Positions 49,127-57,538 of a DNA stretch of 64,000 nt are shown here, one piece after another. The notes below the pieces were generated by a model that saw only the letters and a list, made by a program, of their open reading frames with translations, did no database searches and was not told where the DNA came from. A program made the position numbers and the translations under genes. The stretch's first letter is position 1. Every line of letters begins with the position of its first letter. Source of the DNA: Nonomuraea fuscirosea (GTDB taxonomy: Bacteria; Actinomycetota; Actinomycetes; Streptosporangiales; Streptosporangiaceae); NCBI RefSeq assembly GCF_003001935.1, contig NZ_PVNG01000009.1:62001-126000 (forward strand). The letters run 5' to 3'.

Positions 49127-51703
49127 TCAGCGGGTGGTGTAGCGGATGACGTCGGTGCGCATCACGTCACCCGAAGCCTTGACCGCCTTGAAGGTGTGCT
49201 CCTGGTTCTTCAGTCCCGAGACGGTGAACGCGGTCTGCTGCGTCGCCCGTACGGCACTGTGGGTGTCGACCTGGCGGACGGGCTTGCCGTCGATGTAGAC
49301 GTCGACGAGCCCCTGGTCGGGCCCGGTGGCGGTGATCCAGTCGAGGCCGGTGCCGGTGAACGTGTACGCGACGGAGTCGCCGTCGCGGGTCGTGGCGTGG
49401 ACGTCGTCCAGATGGTCGCCGCGGAACGCGAAGTCCAGTTGCGCCGCCCCGAGCGGCAGGCCGGCCAGGTAGGACGAGCGCAGGGTCACGGTCGAGCCGG
49501 ACAGGGTGTAGTCCCGGTCCTTCTCCAGCGCGGTGCCCCCGCGCGAGACGCCGGCGAACTCGCTGCCGTCGCGCAGCAGCTTCACCTGCACGTCCGCCGG
49601 CGCCTTCCGGTCGAACGACGCCGCGAACGGGTCGATCAGGCTCGGCTGGAGCACGTCGACGCGGTCGAGCAGCATGAAGGAGCCGGACTTCTTGACCGCC
49701 CGCAGCGTGTGGCTGCCGTCGGGCAGGTCGTTCACCGTGAAGACGGTCTGCTGGACGAGGCGGGGCTGGCCCTGCTCGCGTCCGGTGTGCACGGTCTTCA
49801 CGAACCGGCCGTCGAGGTAGATGTCGACGTCGCCCTGGGACGTGTCCAGTTCGGTGACGTACGAGACGCCGGTGCCCTGGAACGTGTACTCGAACGCGTC
49901 GCCGTCGCGCTCGGTGTAGTGCACGTTGTCGTTGTAGTCGCCGAGCCCGCGGCCGGTGCTCTGCGACCAGTTCCCGACGTACGCGATGCCCGGGTCGGTG
50001 TCGTCGTGGACGACCGTCCGCACGGGGCCGGTCGACGGCGGGGCGGGGGTGCCGGTGTCGGTGACGTTCACGGTGAGCGGCTGGGAGGTGGCGGCGACCT
50101 CCTTGCCGCCGTTGCGGGTCCACTCGCCCTCGTACCGGACGCGCAGGGCGTCGTCGTTGACGGCGAGCGCGGCGCCGCGCTGCGGCGTCACCTTGAGCAG
50201 GCGGACGCCGTGGATCGGGACCGTGGTCGCGGTGTACTTGTCGGCGAAGCGGCCGAGGTCCTTACGGGCCCACAGGTCGCGTACGGTGGCGGCGCCGTTC
50301 AGTCCGATGTCCGACCATTTGACGGTGATGTCCTTGTCGGTACGGCCGAGGTTGAACAGCGCGACCGTGTAGCTGCCGTCGGCGTTGAGCGCGTACCAGA
50401 CCTGCTGCTGCGTCGTCGTGGAGACCGGGCGGGCCGGGGTGCCGGCCTGGTCGGCCGCGATCACCTCGGGGTTGGTGAGCAGGCTCAGCCCGTACGCGTC
50501 CAGCTTGGTCAGGTCGTTGCCGGTGTACAGCGGTGCGGCGGAGATCGCCCACAGCGTCATCGCGGTCCGCCGCTCGTCGCGGGTCAGGCCGTCCATGGTG
50601 CCGTTGCCGATGTCGAGCGAGTCGAGGTCGTTCCACCCGCCGTTCCCGCCGTGGCGCCACCAGGTCGACACGAGCGGGAAGAGCCGGGCGATGTTCTGCC
50701 ACTGGGTGAGGGCCTCGCCGGCGCAGTAGCACTCGACGTCCCAGTCGATCCGCCAGCCGTTCGCCTTGGACCGCCAGTAGCCGGCGTACTTCGGGTCGAG
50801 CGCCCAGGACAGCTCGAACCAGATCTTGCGTGCCTTGAGCGCCGCCGACCAGGCGGCGACGTCGTCGCGGGCGTCGAGCGACAGGTCGCTCACGCCGGAT
50901 CCCGGCGTGACGCTGTCGAACTTGACGAAGTCGACGCCCCACTGGGCGAGGAGGTCGGCGATCGAGTCGACGTACTTCTGGGCGCACGGATTCGAGAAGT
51001 CGATCCGGTAGCCGATGTTCCAGTAGTCGGAGGGCCGCAGGGGCTGGGCGGCGATGGCGCGCGTGGTGCAGCCGGGGGCGCCGGCGATCGGCAGGTTCGC
51101 GTTGTAGACGTCAGGGCCGATGCCGGGGATCAGGTAGAGCCCGAACTTCTGGCCGTTGGCGTGGACGTGGTCGATGACCTTCTGCAGGCCCTGCGGGTAG
51201 AGCGTGGCGCTGGGCTTCGGGCGGCCGTTGGCGTCGAACCCGTCGTTCCATCCGGCATCGACGTTGATGTACTCGTAGCCGTACTTCTGCAGCTTGGCGC
51301 GCATCGCGTCGGACTGCTTGATGATCTGGTCGGCCGTGATCCACTTCCCGTTCCCGGAGTAGACCTGCATGCTGTAGCTGCTCCACCCCATGTACGGCCG
51401 CACGGCCCAGGGGTCGGCGGTCGAGGCGGCGGGCCCGTCGGCCGCCGCGGTGGACGGGCCGGGTGCGGGCGTGGCGGCCCGCGCGCCCAGTGCCGGGCCC
51501 GGCTTGGGACCGGTGACGGCCGACGGCCCGGCGGTCGGCTCGGGGCCGGTAACGGCGGTCGGCCCGGCGCTCGGCTCGGGGCCGGCGGTGGCGGACGCCG
51601 GCGGGGCGCTCGGCGACAGGAGCAGCGCGGCGGACAGTACGGCGGCGGCGGCGCGGGTTCGCCGGCCGCCTAAAGGTGCGGCGAAACGTAGCGGTGACCT
51701 CAC
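49127..51703 (-). CDS. Secreted GH27 alpha-galactosidase with accessory domains
   Basis: This 858-residue precursor has a signal peptide (RTRAAAAVLSAALLLSPSAP, ~15-35) and a Pro/Gly repeat linker (~40-90). The GH27 barrel (~100-400) carries WSSYSMQVY, YINVDAGW, the nucleophile in VDFVKFD (D263) and the R-x-x-x-D acid in WRIDWD (D322), followed by the beta-sandwich with LFNLGRTDKDITVKW. The C-terminus has two similar galactose-binding-like modules (~575-690 and ~770-855), both with YTF-x-GTG and V-D-I/V-Y-I/L-D-G, and an X2/Ig-like module between them. GTG 51703 has AGGAGG seven bases away. It should remove terminal alpha-galactose outside the cell. Confidence 0.92.
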   Translation of the reverse strand: MRSPLRFAAPLGGRRTRAAAAVLSAALLLSPSAPPASATAGPEPSAGPTAVTGPEPTAGPSAVTGPKPGPALGARAATPAPGPSTAAADGPAASTADPWAVRPYMGWSSYSMQVYSGNGKWITADQIIKQSDAMRAKLQKYGYEYINVDAGWNDGFDANGRPKPSATLYPQGLQKVIDHVHANGQKFGLYLIPGIGPDVYNANLPIAGAPGCTTRAIAAQPLRPSDYWNIGYRIDFSNPCAQKYVDSIADLLAQWGVDFVKFDSVTPGSGVSDLSLDARDDVAAWSAALKARKIWFELSWALDPKYAGYWRSKANGWRIDWDVECYCAGEALTQWQNIARLFPLVSTWWRHGGNGGWNDLDSLDIGNGTMDGLTRDERRTAMTLWAISAAPLYTGNDLTKLDAYGLSLLTNPEVIAADQAGTPARPVSTTTQQQVWYALNADGSYTVALFNLGRTDKDITVKWSDIGLNGAATVRDLWARKDLGRFADKYTATTVPIHGVRLLKVTPQRGAALAVNDDALRVRYEGEWTRNGGKEVAATSQPLTVNVTDTGTPAPPSTGPVRTVVHDDTDPGIAYVGNWSQSTGRGLGDYNDNVHYTERDGDAFEYTFQGTGVSYVTELDTSQGDVDIYLDGRFVKTVHTGREQGQPRLVQQTVFTVNDLPDGSHTLRAVKKSGSFMLLDRVDVLQPSLIDPFAASFDRKAPADVQVKLLRDGSEFAGVSRGGTALEKDRDYTLSGSTVTLRSSYLAGLPLGAAQLDFAFRGDHLDDVHATTRDGDSVAYTFTGTGLDWITATGPDQGLVDVYIDGKPVRQVDTHSAVRATQQTAFTVSGLKNQEHTFKAVKASGDVMRTDVIRYTTR

Positions 51704-51895
51704 GGTCACACCTCCTGAGGTGCGTACCGATCCTCGAACCAGGCGTCGGATGGACGGCGACCGCTGGGGTGCGGCACCCGAGGCCCGGCGCTCGAAGCCG
51801 GTGCGGATGGGCGAGTTCGAGATGGGCGCGAGAACTCGGTGCCATGTGGGGTGACGAGCACAGAGTGCCGCCGAGCGTAGGCCCGGTACGGGCGG
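51704..51895. other. Leader region of the GH27 gene
   Basis: These 192 bases precede the GH27 gene on the minus strand and probably form its untranslated leader, since the regulatory element is beyond them. The GH27 frame is open upstream to a TTG at 51898, but the ribosome site favours 51703. Confidence 0.45.
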
Positions 51896-51941
51896 CAAAT
51901 CAATACTTGACGAAGGAAATTATTGGGCTTACGTTTCGGCC
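51896..51941 (+). promoter_or_regulatory. ROK-type operator and promoter, copy 1
   Basis: A 30-bp block (51896-51925) is identical to 63017-63046. It contains CAATACTT (51901-51908) and AATTATTG (51918-51925), an inverted repeat with 7 of 8 matches spaced 9 bases. TTGACG (51907-51912), 17 bases and TACGTT (51930-51935) form a plus-strand promoter placing the transcript start at about 51,942, an ATG. The GH27 gene reads the other way from the same element. Confidence 0.85.
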
Positions 51942-52001
51942 ATGTTTCTAAAAATCGGCGCTACGGGTGCCGCCACCCCGCCCCGGATCGAGGAGGTGTG
52001 A
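51942..52001 (+). CDS. Possible leaderless 19-residue peptide
   Basis: ATG 51942 lies exactly where the promoter should start the transcript, so it could be translated without a leader. It encodes MFLKIGATGAATPPRIEEV and ends in TGA just before the next short ORF. Its first codons (ATG TTT C) and the bases before them match the start of the ROK gene at 63063, so it may be the surviving start of a copied regulator or a leader peptide. No other support exists. Confidence 0.35.
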   Translation: MFLKIGATGAATPPRIEEV

Positions 52002-52003
52002 CT

Positions 52004-52117
52004 GTGAGGACACCGTCAGGCGCCCCTCGACCCGTCGTCCCGCAGGCGGCTTGGGCGGCGTTCTCGGGCCTGGGTACGGTGCGAACCGGCCCATCCGCCC
52101 GGAAGCGGGCGGTCTGA
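52004..52117 (+). CDS. Possible 37-residue leader ORF coupled to the permease
   Basis: GTG 52004 follows AGGAGG by seven bases and encodes VRTPSGAPRPVVPQAAWAAF then a basic end (RTGPSARKRAV). Its TGA overlaps the permease ATG (TGATG), so its translation would feed the permease. The sequence around its start is nearly identical to the start of the GH27 gene on the other strand. No family recognised. Confidence 0.45.
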   Translation: MRTPSGAPRPVVPQAAWAAFSGLGTVRTGPSARKRAV

Positions 52118-53115
52118 TGTCGGCCACCACTTCGCCTCCGCTTCGCTCGCCGAGCGCGAACGAGGACCCGGCCCGCCCGGCCGGCCCGGCGCATCGGCGC
52201 CGCCGCTGGTCGGAGGCGCGCAAGTCCTGGCGGCTGCACTGGCAGCTGTACCTGCTGGTGAGCGTGCCGGTCGCCTATTTCATCGTCTTCAAGTACATAC
52301 CGATGGCGTTCAACGTCATCGCGTTCAAGGACTACAGCCCCGTGCTGGGCCCGTGGGCCAGCGAGTGGGTGGGGCTTGAGAACTTCGAGCGGCTGTTCAG
52401 CAACCCGGTCTTCGTCGACCTGCTGACGAACACCTTCCTGCTGTCCTTTTACGTGGTGCTGGCGAGCTTCCCGATCCCGATTCTGCTGGCGCTGGCGCTG
52501 AACGAGATCGGCAACGGCTGGTTCAAGCGCACCGTGCAGATGGTCACCTACGCGCCGTACTTCATCTCCACCGTGGTCGTGGTCTCGATGATCATCCTGG
52601 TGCTCTCGCCCCGGATCGGCATCGTGAACCAGGTGCTCGCGCTGTTCGGCGTCGCCCCGGTCGACTTCCTCGGCGAGCCGGACGCCTTCCGGCACATCTA
52701 CGTGTGGAGCGACGTCTGGCAGACCGCCGGTTACGCGGCCGTCATCTACCTGGCCGCGCTGGCCGGCATCGACCCGGCGCTGCACGAGGCGGCCAAGATC
52801 GACGGGGCCAGCCGGCTGCAGCGGATCCGGTACGTCGATCTGCCGGGAATCATGCCGACCGCGGTGATCATGCTGATCCTCGGCGTGGGCAACATGATGG
52901 CGATCGGGTTCGAGAAGGCGTACCTGCTGCAGAACAACCTGAACCTCGCGCAGTCGGAGATCATCCCGACCTACGTCTACAAGACCGGCCTGATCAACGC
53001 GGACTTCAGCATGGCCGCCGCCGTGGGCCTGTTCAACTCGGTGGTCAATCTCTGCCTGCTGCTGGTGGTCAACTTCGCGGCCAAGCGCGTCACCGGAAGA
53101 GGACTGTGGCGATGA
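52117..53115 (+). CDS. Carbohydrate ABC permease, LplB type
   Basis: The protein (332 residues) has an Arg-rich N-terminal extension and six membrane helices: YLLVSVPVAYFIVFKYIPMA, FVDLLTNTFLLSFYVVLASF, and the coupling loop IDPALHEAAKIDGASRLQRI, the EAA motif of sugar permeases. It matches the polysaccharide-type (LplB/YteP) importers that carry oligosaccharides together with an LplA-like lipoprotein. It lies directly behind the ROK operator element and overlaps the second permease by ATGA. Confidence 0.92.
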   Translation: MSATTSPPLRSPSANEDPARPAGPAHRRRRWSEARKSWRLHWQLYLLVSVPVAYFIVFKYIPMAFNVIAFKDYSPVLGPWASEWVGLENFERLFSNPVFVDLLTNTFLLSFYVVLASFPIPILLALALNEIGNGWFKRTVQMVTYAPYFISTVVVVSMIILVLSPRIGIVNQVLALFGVAPVDFLGEPDAFRHIYVWSDVWQTAGYAAVIYLAALAGIDPALHEAAKIDGASRLQRIRYVDLPGIMPTAVIMLILGVGNMMAIGFEKAYLLQNNLNLAQSEIIPTYVYKTGLINADFSMAAAVGLFNSVVNLCLLLVVNFAAKRVTGRGLWR

Positions 53116-54044
53116 CGACCATGCTCACCTCCAAGCTGCGGCGCACCGGCCCGGCCGCGTCGAAGGTCCGCGAACCGCTCGGCGACCGGCTGGTGCTGAT
53201 CGTCGTCAGGCTCATGCTGCTGGTCGTGCTGGCGATCGTGCTGTTGCCGCTCATCTACATCGTGGCCAGCTCGCTCAGCAGCCCGGCCGCGGTCAACGCG
53301 GGCCGAGTGCGGTTCTGGCCGGTCGAATTCTCGCTGGAGGCGTACCAGACCATCCTGAACAACGCGGAGATCTTGCAGGGATATTACAACTCCCTCATTT
53401 ACGCCGCCGCCGGCACGGTGATCAGCGTCACGCTGACGGTGGCCATCGCGTATCCGCTGTCGCGCAAATCCTTTTACGGGCGCAATGTGCTGATGACCCT
53501 GCTCATCTTCACGATGTTGTTCTCCGGCGGTCTCATTCCGACGTACATGGTGGTCCAGGACGTAGGGCTGCTCGACACGCGCTGGGCCCTGCTCATTCCC
53601 AACGCGATCGGCGTCTGGCAGGTGATCATCGCCCGCACGTTCTTCGCGAACTCGATCCCCGACGAGCTGTACGAGGCGGCGATGCTGGACGGGGCGAGCG
53701 GGATGAGGACGCTGCGGTCGGTGGTGCTGCCGCTGTCGAAGCCGCTGCTGGCCGTGCTCGCGCTGATGTACACCGTCTATCAGTGGAACACCTATTTCGA
53801 CGCCCTGGTCTATCTCAAAGACCCTGATCTGTTTCCGCTGCAGATCGTGTTGCGCAACATTCTTATTCTCAACACGCCCAGGACCGGCGCCGTCGATCTG
53901 GCCCAGCAAATGCATCAGATCCAGCTCGCCAACGTCCTCAGATATGCGCTCATCGTCGTCTCCAGCCTGCCCGTGCTGATGATGTACCCGTTCATCGCGC
54001 GGCACTTCACCAAGGGCGCGATGGTGGGGGCGGTCAAGGGGTGA
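53112..54044 (+). CDS. Carbohydrate ABC permease, YtcP type
   Basis: This 310-residue permease has six helices, the FTMLFSGGLIPTYMVVQDVG segment of the YtcP/LplC family, and the EAA coupling loop IPDELYEAAMLDGASGMRTL. It ends with the conserved YPFIARHFTKGAMVGAVKG tail. No ATPase gene follows, so the importer must borrow a shared MsiK-type ATPase encoded elsewhere, which is usual for actinomycete sugar importers. Confidence 0.93.
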   Translation: MTTMLTSKLRRTGPAASKVREPLGDRLVLIVVRLMLLVVLAIVLLPLIYIVASSLSSPAAVNAGRVRFWPVEFSLEAYQTILNNAEILQGYYNSLIYAAAGTVISVTLTVAIAYPLSRKSFYGRNVLMTLLIFTMLFSGGLIPTYMVVQDVGLLDTRWALLIPNAIGVWQVIIARTFFANSIPDELYEAAMLDGASGMRTLRSVVLPLSKPLLAVLALMYTVYQWNTYFDALVYLKDPDLFPLQIVLRNILILNTPRTGAVDLAQQMHQIQLANVLRYALIVVSSLPVLMMYPFIARHFTKGAMVGAVKG

Positions 54045-54070
54045 AGGAAATCAAGAAAAGGAACAGTGCC

Positions 54071-55744
54071 ATGAAGCCGCATTCACCGGGAAACAGGATC
54101 GCCGCAGTCGTGGCCGCCGCGGCGTTGCTCGCGGCGGGCTGCTCCTCCGGCGGGAACCAGAGCAGCACGGACAGCGCCCCCAAGGCGAAGACGGAGGGCG
54201 ACAAGGTCGTCGTCTCGGTCATGGCGGCGGCCAACCCCGACATGAAGCTCGACACCAACCAGACCACTGCCCTGCTCAGCGACAAGTTCAAGATCAAGTT
54301 CCAGTGGCAGCCCACCACGATGGACGGCGCGGCGGCCAAAGAGAAGCGCCAGATCGCGATCTCGAGCGGCGACTACCCGGACCTGTTCCTGCTGATCCCC
54401 TACGTGGACGCGTTCACCAAGCCCGAGCTGCAGAAGCTCGGCAAGCAGGGTGTCGCGATGCCGCTGGAGGACCTGATCAAGCAGCACGCGCCGAACATCC
54501 AGAAGGCGCTCGACTCCAACAGCGTGCTCAAGGCGATGTCGACCGCGCCGGACGGGCACATCTACGCGCTGCCGCAGTGGTCCGACTGCTACCACTGCAC
54601 CTACCCCAACAAGTTGTGGATCAACTCCGCGTGGCTGAAGAAGCTCAAGCTGGAGATGCCGAAGACGACCGAGGAACTGCGCGAGGTGCTGCGGGCGTTC
54701 AAGACGAAGGACCCGAACGGCAACGGCAAGGCCGACGAGGTCCCGATGACCACCGACAAGCAGAACAGCACGCTGATCGGCTACCTGATGGGAGCCTTCG
54801 CCTACGCCCCGTACGGCGCCGGCAACGGCGTCCCGTCACTGCTCGAGCTCAACGGCGGCAAGGTGAGCACGCCCGTCGACAAGCCCGAGTGGCGCGAGGG
54901 CCTGAAGTACATCAAGTCGCTCTACCAGGAGGGCCTGATCGACCAGGCCTCCTTCACCCAGAACGCCGAGGCGCTGCAGGCCGTCGGCAACGACCCGGAC
55001 GCGGTCCGCATCGGCTCCTCGCCCGTGTTGTGGCCCGGCATCTTCGTCCAGCTCGGCTCCAAGGACGGCCGCGACGAGCAGTACGACCCCGCGCCGCCGC
55101 TGACCGGCCCCGACGGCACGAGCCTCACCGCGTACAACAACCCGACCTCGATCGGCTACACCTTCATGCTGACCAACAAGTCGAGCATGGAGGCGCGCGT
55201 CGCGGCGATCAAGATGCTCGACTACATGTACACCGACGAGGGCGCGATCATCGCCAACTCCGGCCCCGAAGGGGTCGGCTGGGTCAAGCCCGGCCCCGAC
55301 GACGTGGCCCTCGACACGAAGGCGAAGCCCGTCTGGAAGAACCTGACCGGCACCCCGAAGAACATCGCCTGGGAATCCATGGGCCAGTACCACCTCCCGC
55401 TCCCGCTGCGTAACGCCCAGGCGGTGCCGAAGGACATCTACTCCGAGGCGGGTCTCGAACGGCGGCTGTTCCAGGCGACGCAGGCGTACGAGCCGCACGT
55501 GGACAAGGCCAAGGTCTTCCCCGAGGCGCAGGTCTGGACCGACCCGGGCGTGGTCTCCGAGCTGGCCACGCTGAAGACCAACCTCGACAGCTACGTCAGC
55601 CAGGGCCAGCTCGCCTTCATCACCGGGTCGAAGAACATCGACACCGAGTGGGACGCCTGGGTCAAGGGCCTGGACGGGCTCGGCATGAAGCGCTACCTCG
55701 AGCTCAACCAGCAGGCGTACGACAAGAACAAGCCCAGCAGCTGA
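54071..55744 (+). CDS. Carbohydrate ABC solute-binding lipoprotein (LplA-like)
   Basis: The protein (557 residues) has a lipoprotein signal with LLAAGC as lipobox and a Ser/Gly-rich linker. The family-1 binding fold follows: VVVSVMAAANPDMKLDTNQT, ISSGDYPDLFLLIPYVDAFT, PDGHIYALPQWSDC and KTTEELREVLRAFKTKDPNG. Its length and motifs match LplA/YtcQ proteins, which bind oligosaccharides. ATG 54071 has AAAGGA eight bases upstream; a GTG at 54041 that overlaps the permease stop is an alternative. A hairpin terminator follows. Confidence 0.92.
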   Translation: MKPHSPGNRIAAVVAAAALLAAGCSSGGNQSSTDSAPKAKTEGDKVVVSVMAAANPDMKLDTNQTTALLSDKFKIKFQWQPTTMDGAAAKEKRQIAISSGDYPDLFLLIPYVDAFTKPELQKLGKQGVAMPLEDLIKQHAPNIQKALDSNSVLKAMSTAPDGHIYALPQWSDCYHCTYPNKLWINSAWLKKLKLEMPKTTEELREVLRAFKTKDPNGNGKADEVPMTTDKQNSTLIGYLMGAFAYAPYGAGNGVPSLLELNGGKVSTPVDKPEWREGLKYIKSLYQEGLIDQASFTQNAEALQAVGNDPDAVRIGSSPVLWPGIFVQLGSKDGRDEQYDPAPPLTGPDGTSLTAYNNPTSIGYTFMLTNKSSMEARVAAIKMLDYMYTDEGAIIANSGPEGVGWVKPGPDDVALDTKAKPVWKNLTGTPKNIAWESMGQYHLPLPLRNAQAVPKDIYSEAGLERRLFQATQAYEPHVDKAKVFPEAQVWTDPGVVSELATLKTNLDSYVSQGQLAFITGSKNIDTEWDAWVKGLDGLGMKRYLELNQQAYDKNKPSS

Positions 55745-55748
55745 CGTG

Positions 55749-55785
55749 ATGAGGGGAGTCCCGGCCCGGCCGGGACTCCCCTCAT
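55749..55785. terminator. Strong bidirectional hairpin terminator
   Basis: ATGAGGGGAGTCCCGG (55749-55764) and CCGGGACTCCCCTCAT (55770-55785) form a perfect 16-bp stem with a 5-base loop, between the convergent lipoprotein and GH110 genes. Confidence 0.9.
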
Positions 55786-55792
55786 TCGCCGA

Positions 55793-57538
55793 TCAGCGGT
55801 CGTCGCCGGCGATCACGATGCCGGAGCTGTCGTGGAAGACGAACAGCGGCCGTTCAGGCCCGTCCGGGCGGCGTACGACGTTGCCGGTGAAGCGGAACCC
55901 GCGGACGCCCTTGACGTCGGCCACGGTCACGTCGGAGCCGATGTCGAACGTGTTGTCCTCGACCGAGATGCCGTGGTGCACCTCGGCGGGGACCTCGTTG
56001 GTCGGCTGCACGAGGATGACGGGGCCGGCGGGCCTGGTGAAGGTGTTCCCCCTGATGGTCACGTCGGTGACCGCGCCGGACTCGTACCACGAGGAGGCGT
56101 CGGCGGAGATGAAGACGCTCGCCATCGACATGCCGTCGAACCGGTTGCCGGTGATGAGCACCGGCTTCGGCGTGGTCACCAGCACGCCGCGGGTCGGCAC
56201 GTTGCGGAAGACGTTGCCGGAGACGAGCACCTCCGGCGCGTACGTGAGGTTCTCCGTGACCGTGCCGCCGGCCGCCACGCCATCGGGCACCGGGCGGTCG
56301 AACGTCACCGTCATCGTGGTCAGCGGCCGGGTGTGGTCCGTGCCGCTCGGCCCGTCCACCGCGGTGACGGTCGCGGGCGGGCCGGGGAGCGGGGTCATCG
56401 AGCGCTTGTCGATGAAGCGCACCTGGTCACCGGGGTAGAACTGGGGGAATCCGGCCGTCTCAAGGTGCTTGTAGGCGAGGGTGAGGGCAGCCGGTTCCGG
56501 TTTGCCGGTCACCTCCAGGTAGGTCCCGTGGACGTTGATCGGATCGTCGTGCGGCCCGTCGAAGGTGCAGCCGGTGATCGTGACCTTGCCCTTGACGCCG
56601 GACAGGTTGACGTGGTCGGCGAAGGACGACGACGAGCGGCCGGACGCGGGGTCCGGGGCGAAATTCACCCGGTCGATCGTGATGTCCTCGCTGAACTGCC
56701 CCACGACGCCGAACTCCTGGAGGTGGTGCAGGTTCATTGCGCGCATCACGACATTTCGTGACTCCCAGATGAACGCCCCCGGGTGCAGGCGCTCGATCAG
56801 CCGCATCTGGTAGACGAGGCCCGCGTCGGCGGGTGGCGTCGCGCTCGCGTAGTCGATGCGGATCCGGCCCGCGCCCAGGTCGGTGACCGCGGCGACGCCG
56901 GTGAACAGCGGGTTGTCCCCGCGCCAGGTCCGCTGCGCCGCGGGGTCGTGGATCTGGGTGTACGCCAGGCCGTCCACGCCCGACCAGTACGGCCGCCCGC
57001 CGGCCGGGGAGGTCTCGCCGAGCCAGGTGATGTGGGTGCCGTCGATCCGGTAGCGGGTGCCCTCAGGGAGGGACAGGACACGCCAGGCCCGTCCGCCGGT
57101 GACGCCGGCCGCGGCGACCGTCGCGTCGATCACCTTGGGGACGGCGTAGTCGACGGAGAAGTTCGTGAACGTCACGTTCGCCGAACGGATCGCCGCGAAC
57201 GCCGTCTGCGGCCCGTGGTAGATCAGCCTGGCGCCGCGGCCGTCGACCGTGACGTCGCTCATGTCCTCGACCAGCAGCCCGATCCTCTTGTCCCGGTAGC
57301 GCTGGTCGGCGCCGACGGTGTTGGACACGTACAGCTCACGGACCTCGGCCTGCTCGGGATAGAGCTGGTACGTGCCGCCGGCGAAGACGATCTCGACGGG
57401 ACCGCGGAGGGTTCCGGCGTACCGCAGTGCCGCGGCGACCGCGGGGGCCGAGTCGGCCCGGCCGGTGGGGTCGGCGCCGAACGCGGTCACGTCCACCTGG
57501 GACGCGCCGCGCTCAGGCCGTGAAGTGGTGCTCCTCAA
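55793..57538 (-). CDS. GH110 family enzyme, probable alpha-1,3-galactosidase
   Basis: This 581-residue right-handed beta-helix protein matches the GH110 pattern: TAFGADPTGRADSAPAVAAAL, YPEQAEVRELYVSN, MSDVTVDGRGARLIYHGPQT, FSVDYAVPKVIDATV, and the central FSEDITIDRVNFAPDP with ADHVNLSGVKGKVTITGCTF and DDPINVHGTYLEV. GH110 enzymes release alpha-1,3-linked galactose by inversion. No signal peptide is seen, so it acts inside. TTG 57538 follows GGAAGG and overlaps the end of the GH95 gene by 26 bases; GTG 57496 is an alternative. It is the last gene of the operon. Confidence 0.82.
   Translation of the reverse strand: MRSTTSRPERGASQVDVTAFGADPTGRADSAPAVAAALRYAGTLRGPVEIVFAGGTYQLYPEQAEVRELYVSNTVGADQRYRDKRIGLLVEDMSDVTVDGRGARLIYHGPQTAFAAIRSANVTFTNFSVDYAVPKVIDATVAAAGVTGGRAWRVLSLPEGTRYRIDGTHITWLGETSPAGGRPYWSGVDGLAYTQIHDPAAQRTWRGDNPLFTGVAAVTDLGAGRIRIDYASATPPADAGLVYQMRLIERLHPGAFIWESRNVVMRAMNLHHLQEFGVVGQFSEDITIDRVNFAPDPASGRSSSSFADHVNLSGVKGKVTITGCTFDGPHDDPINVHGTYLEVTGKPEPAALTLAYKHLETAGFPQFYPGDQVRFIDKRSMTPLPGPPATVTAVDGPSGTDHTRPLTTMTVTFDRPVPDGVAAGGTVTENLTYAPEVLVSGNVFRNVPTRGVLVTTPKPVLITGNRFDGMSMASVFISADASSWYESGAVTDVTIRGNTFTRPAGPVILVQPTNEVPAEVHHGISVEDNTFDIGSDVTVADVKGVRGFRFTGNVVRRPDGPERPLFVFHDSSGIVIAGDDR

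Noticed and set aside
49196..51673. Long plus-strand frame opposite the GH27 gene
   Set aside because: Shadow of the GH27 coding sequence; no ribosome site and no recognisable motif.
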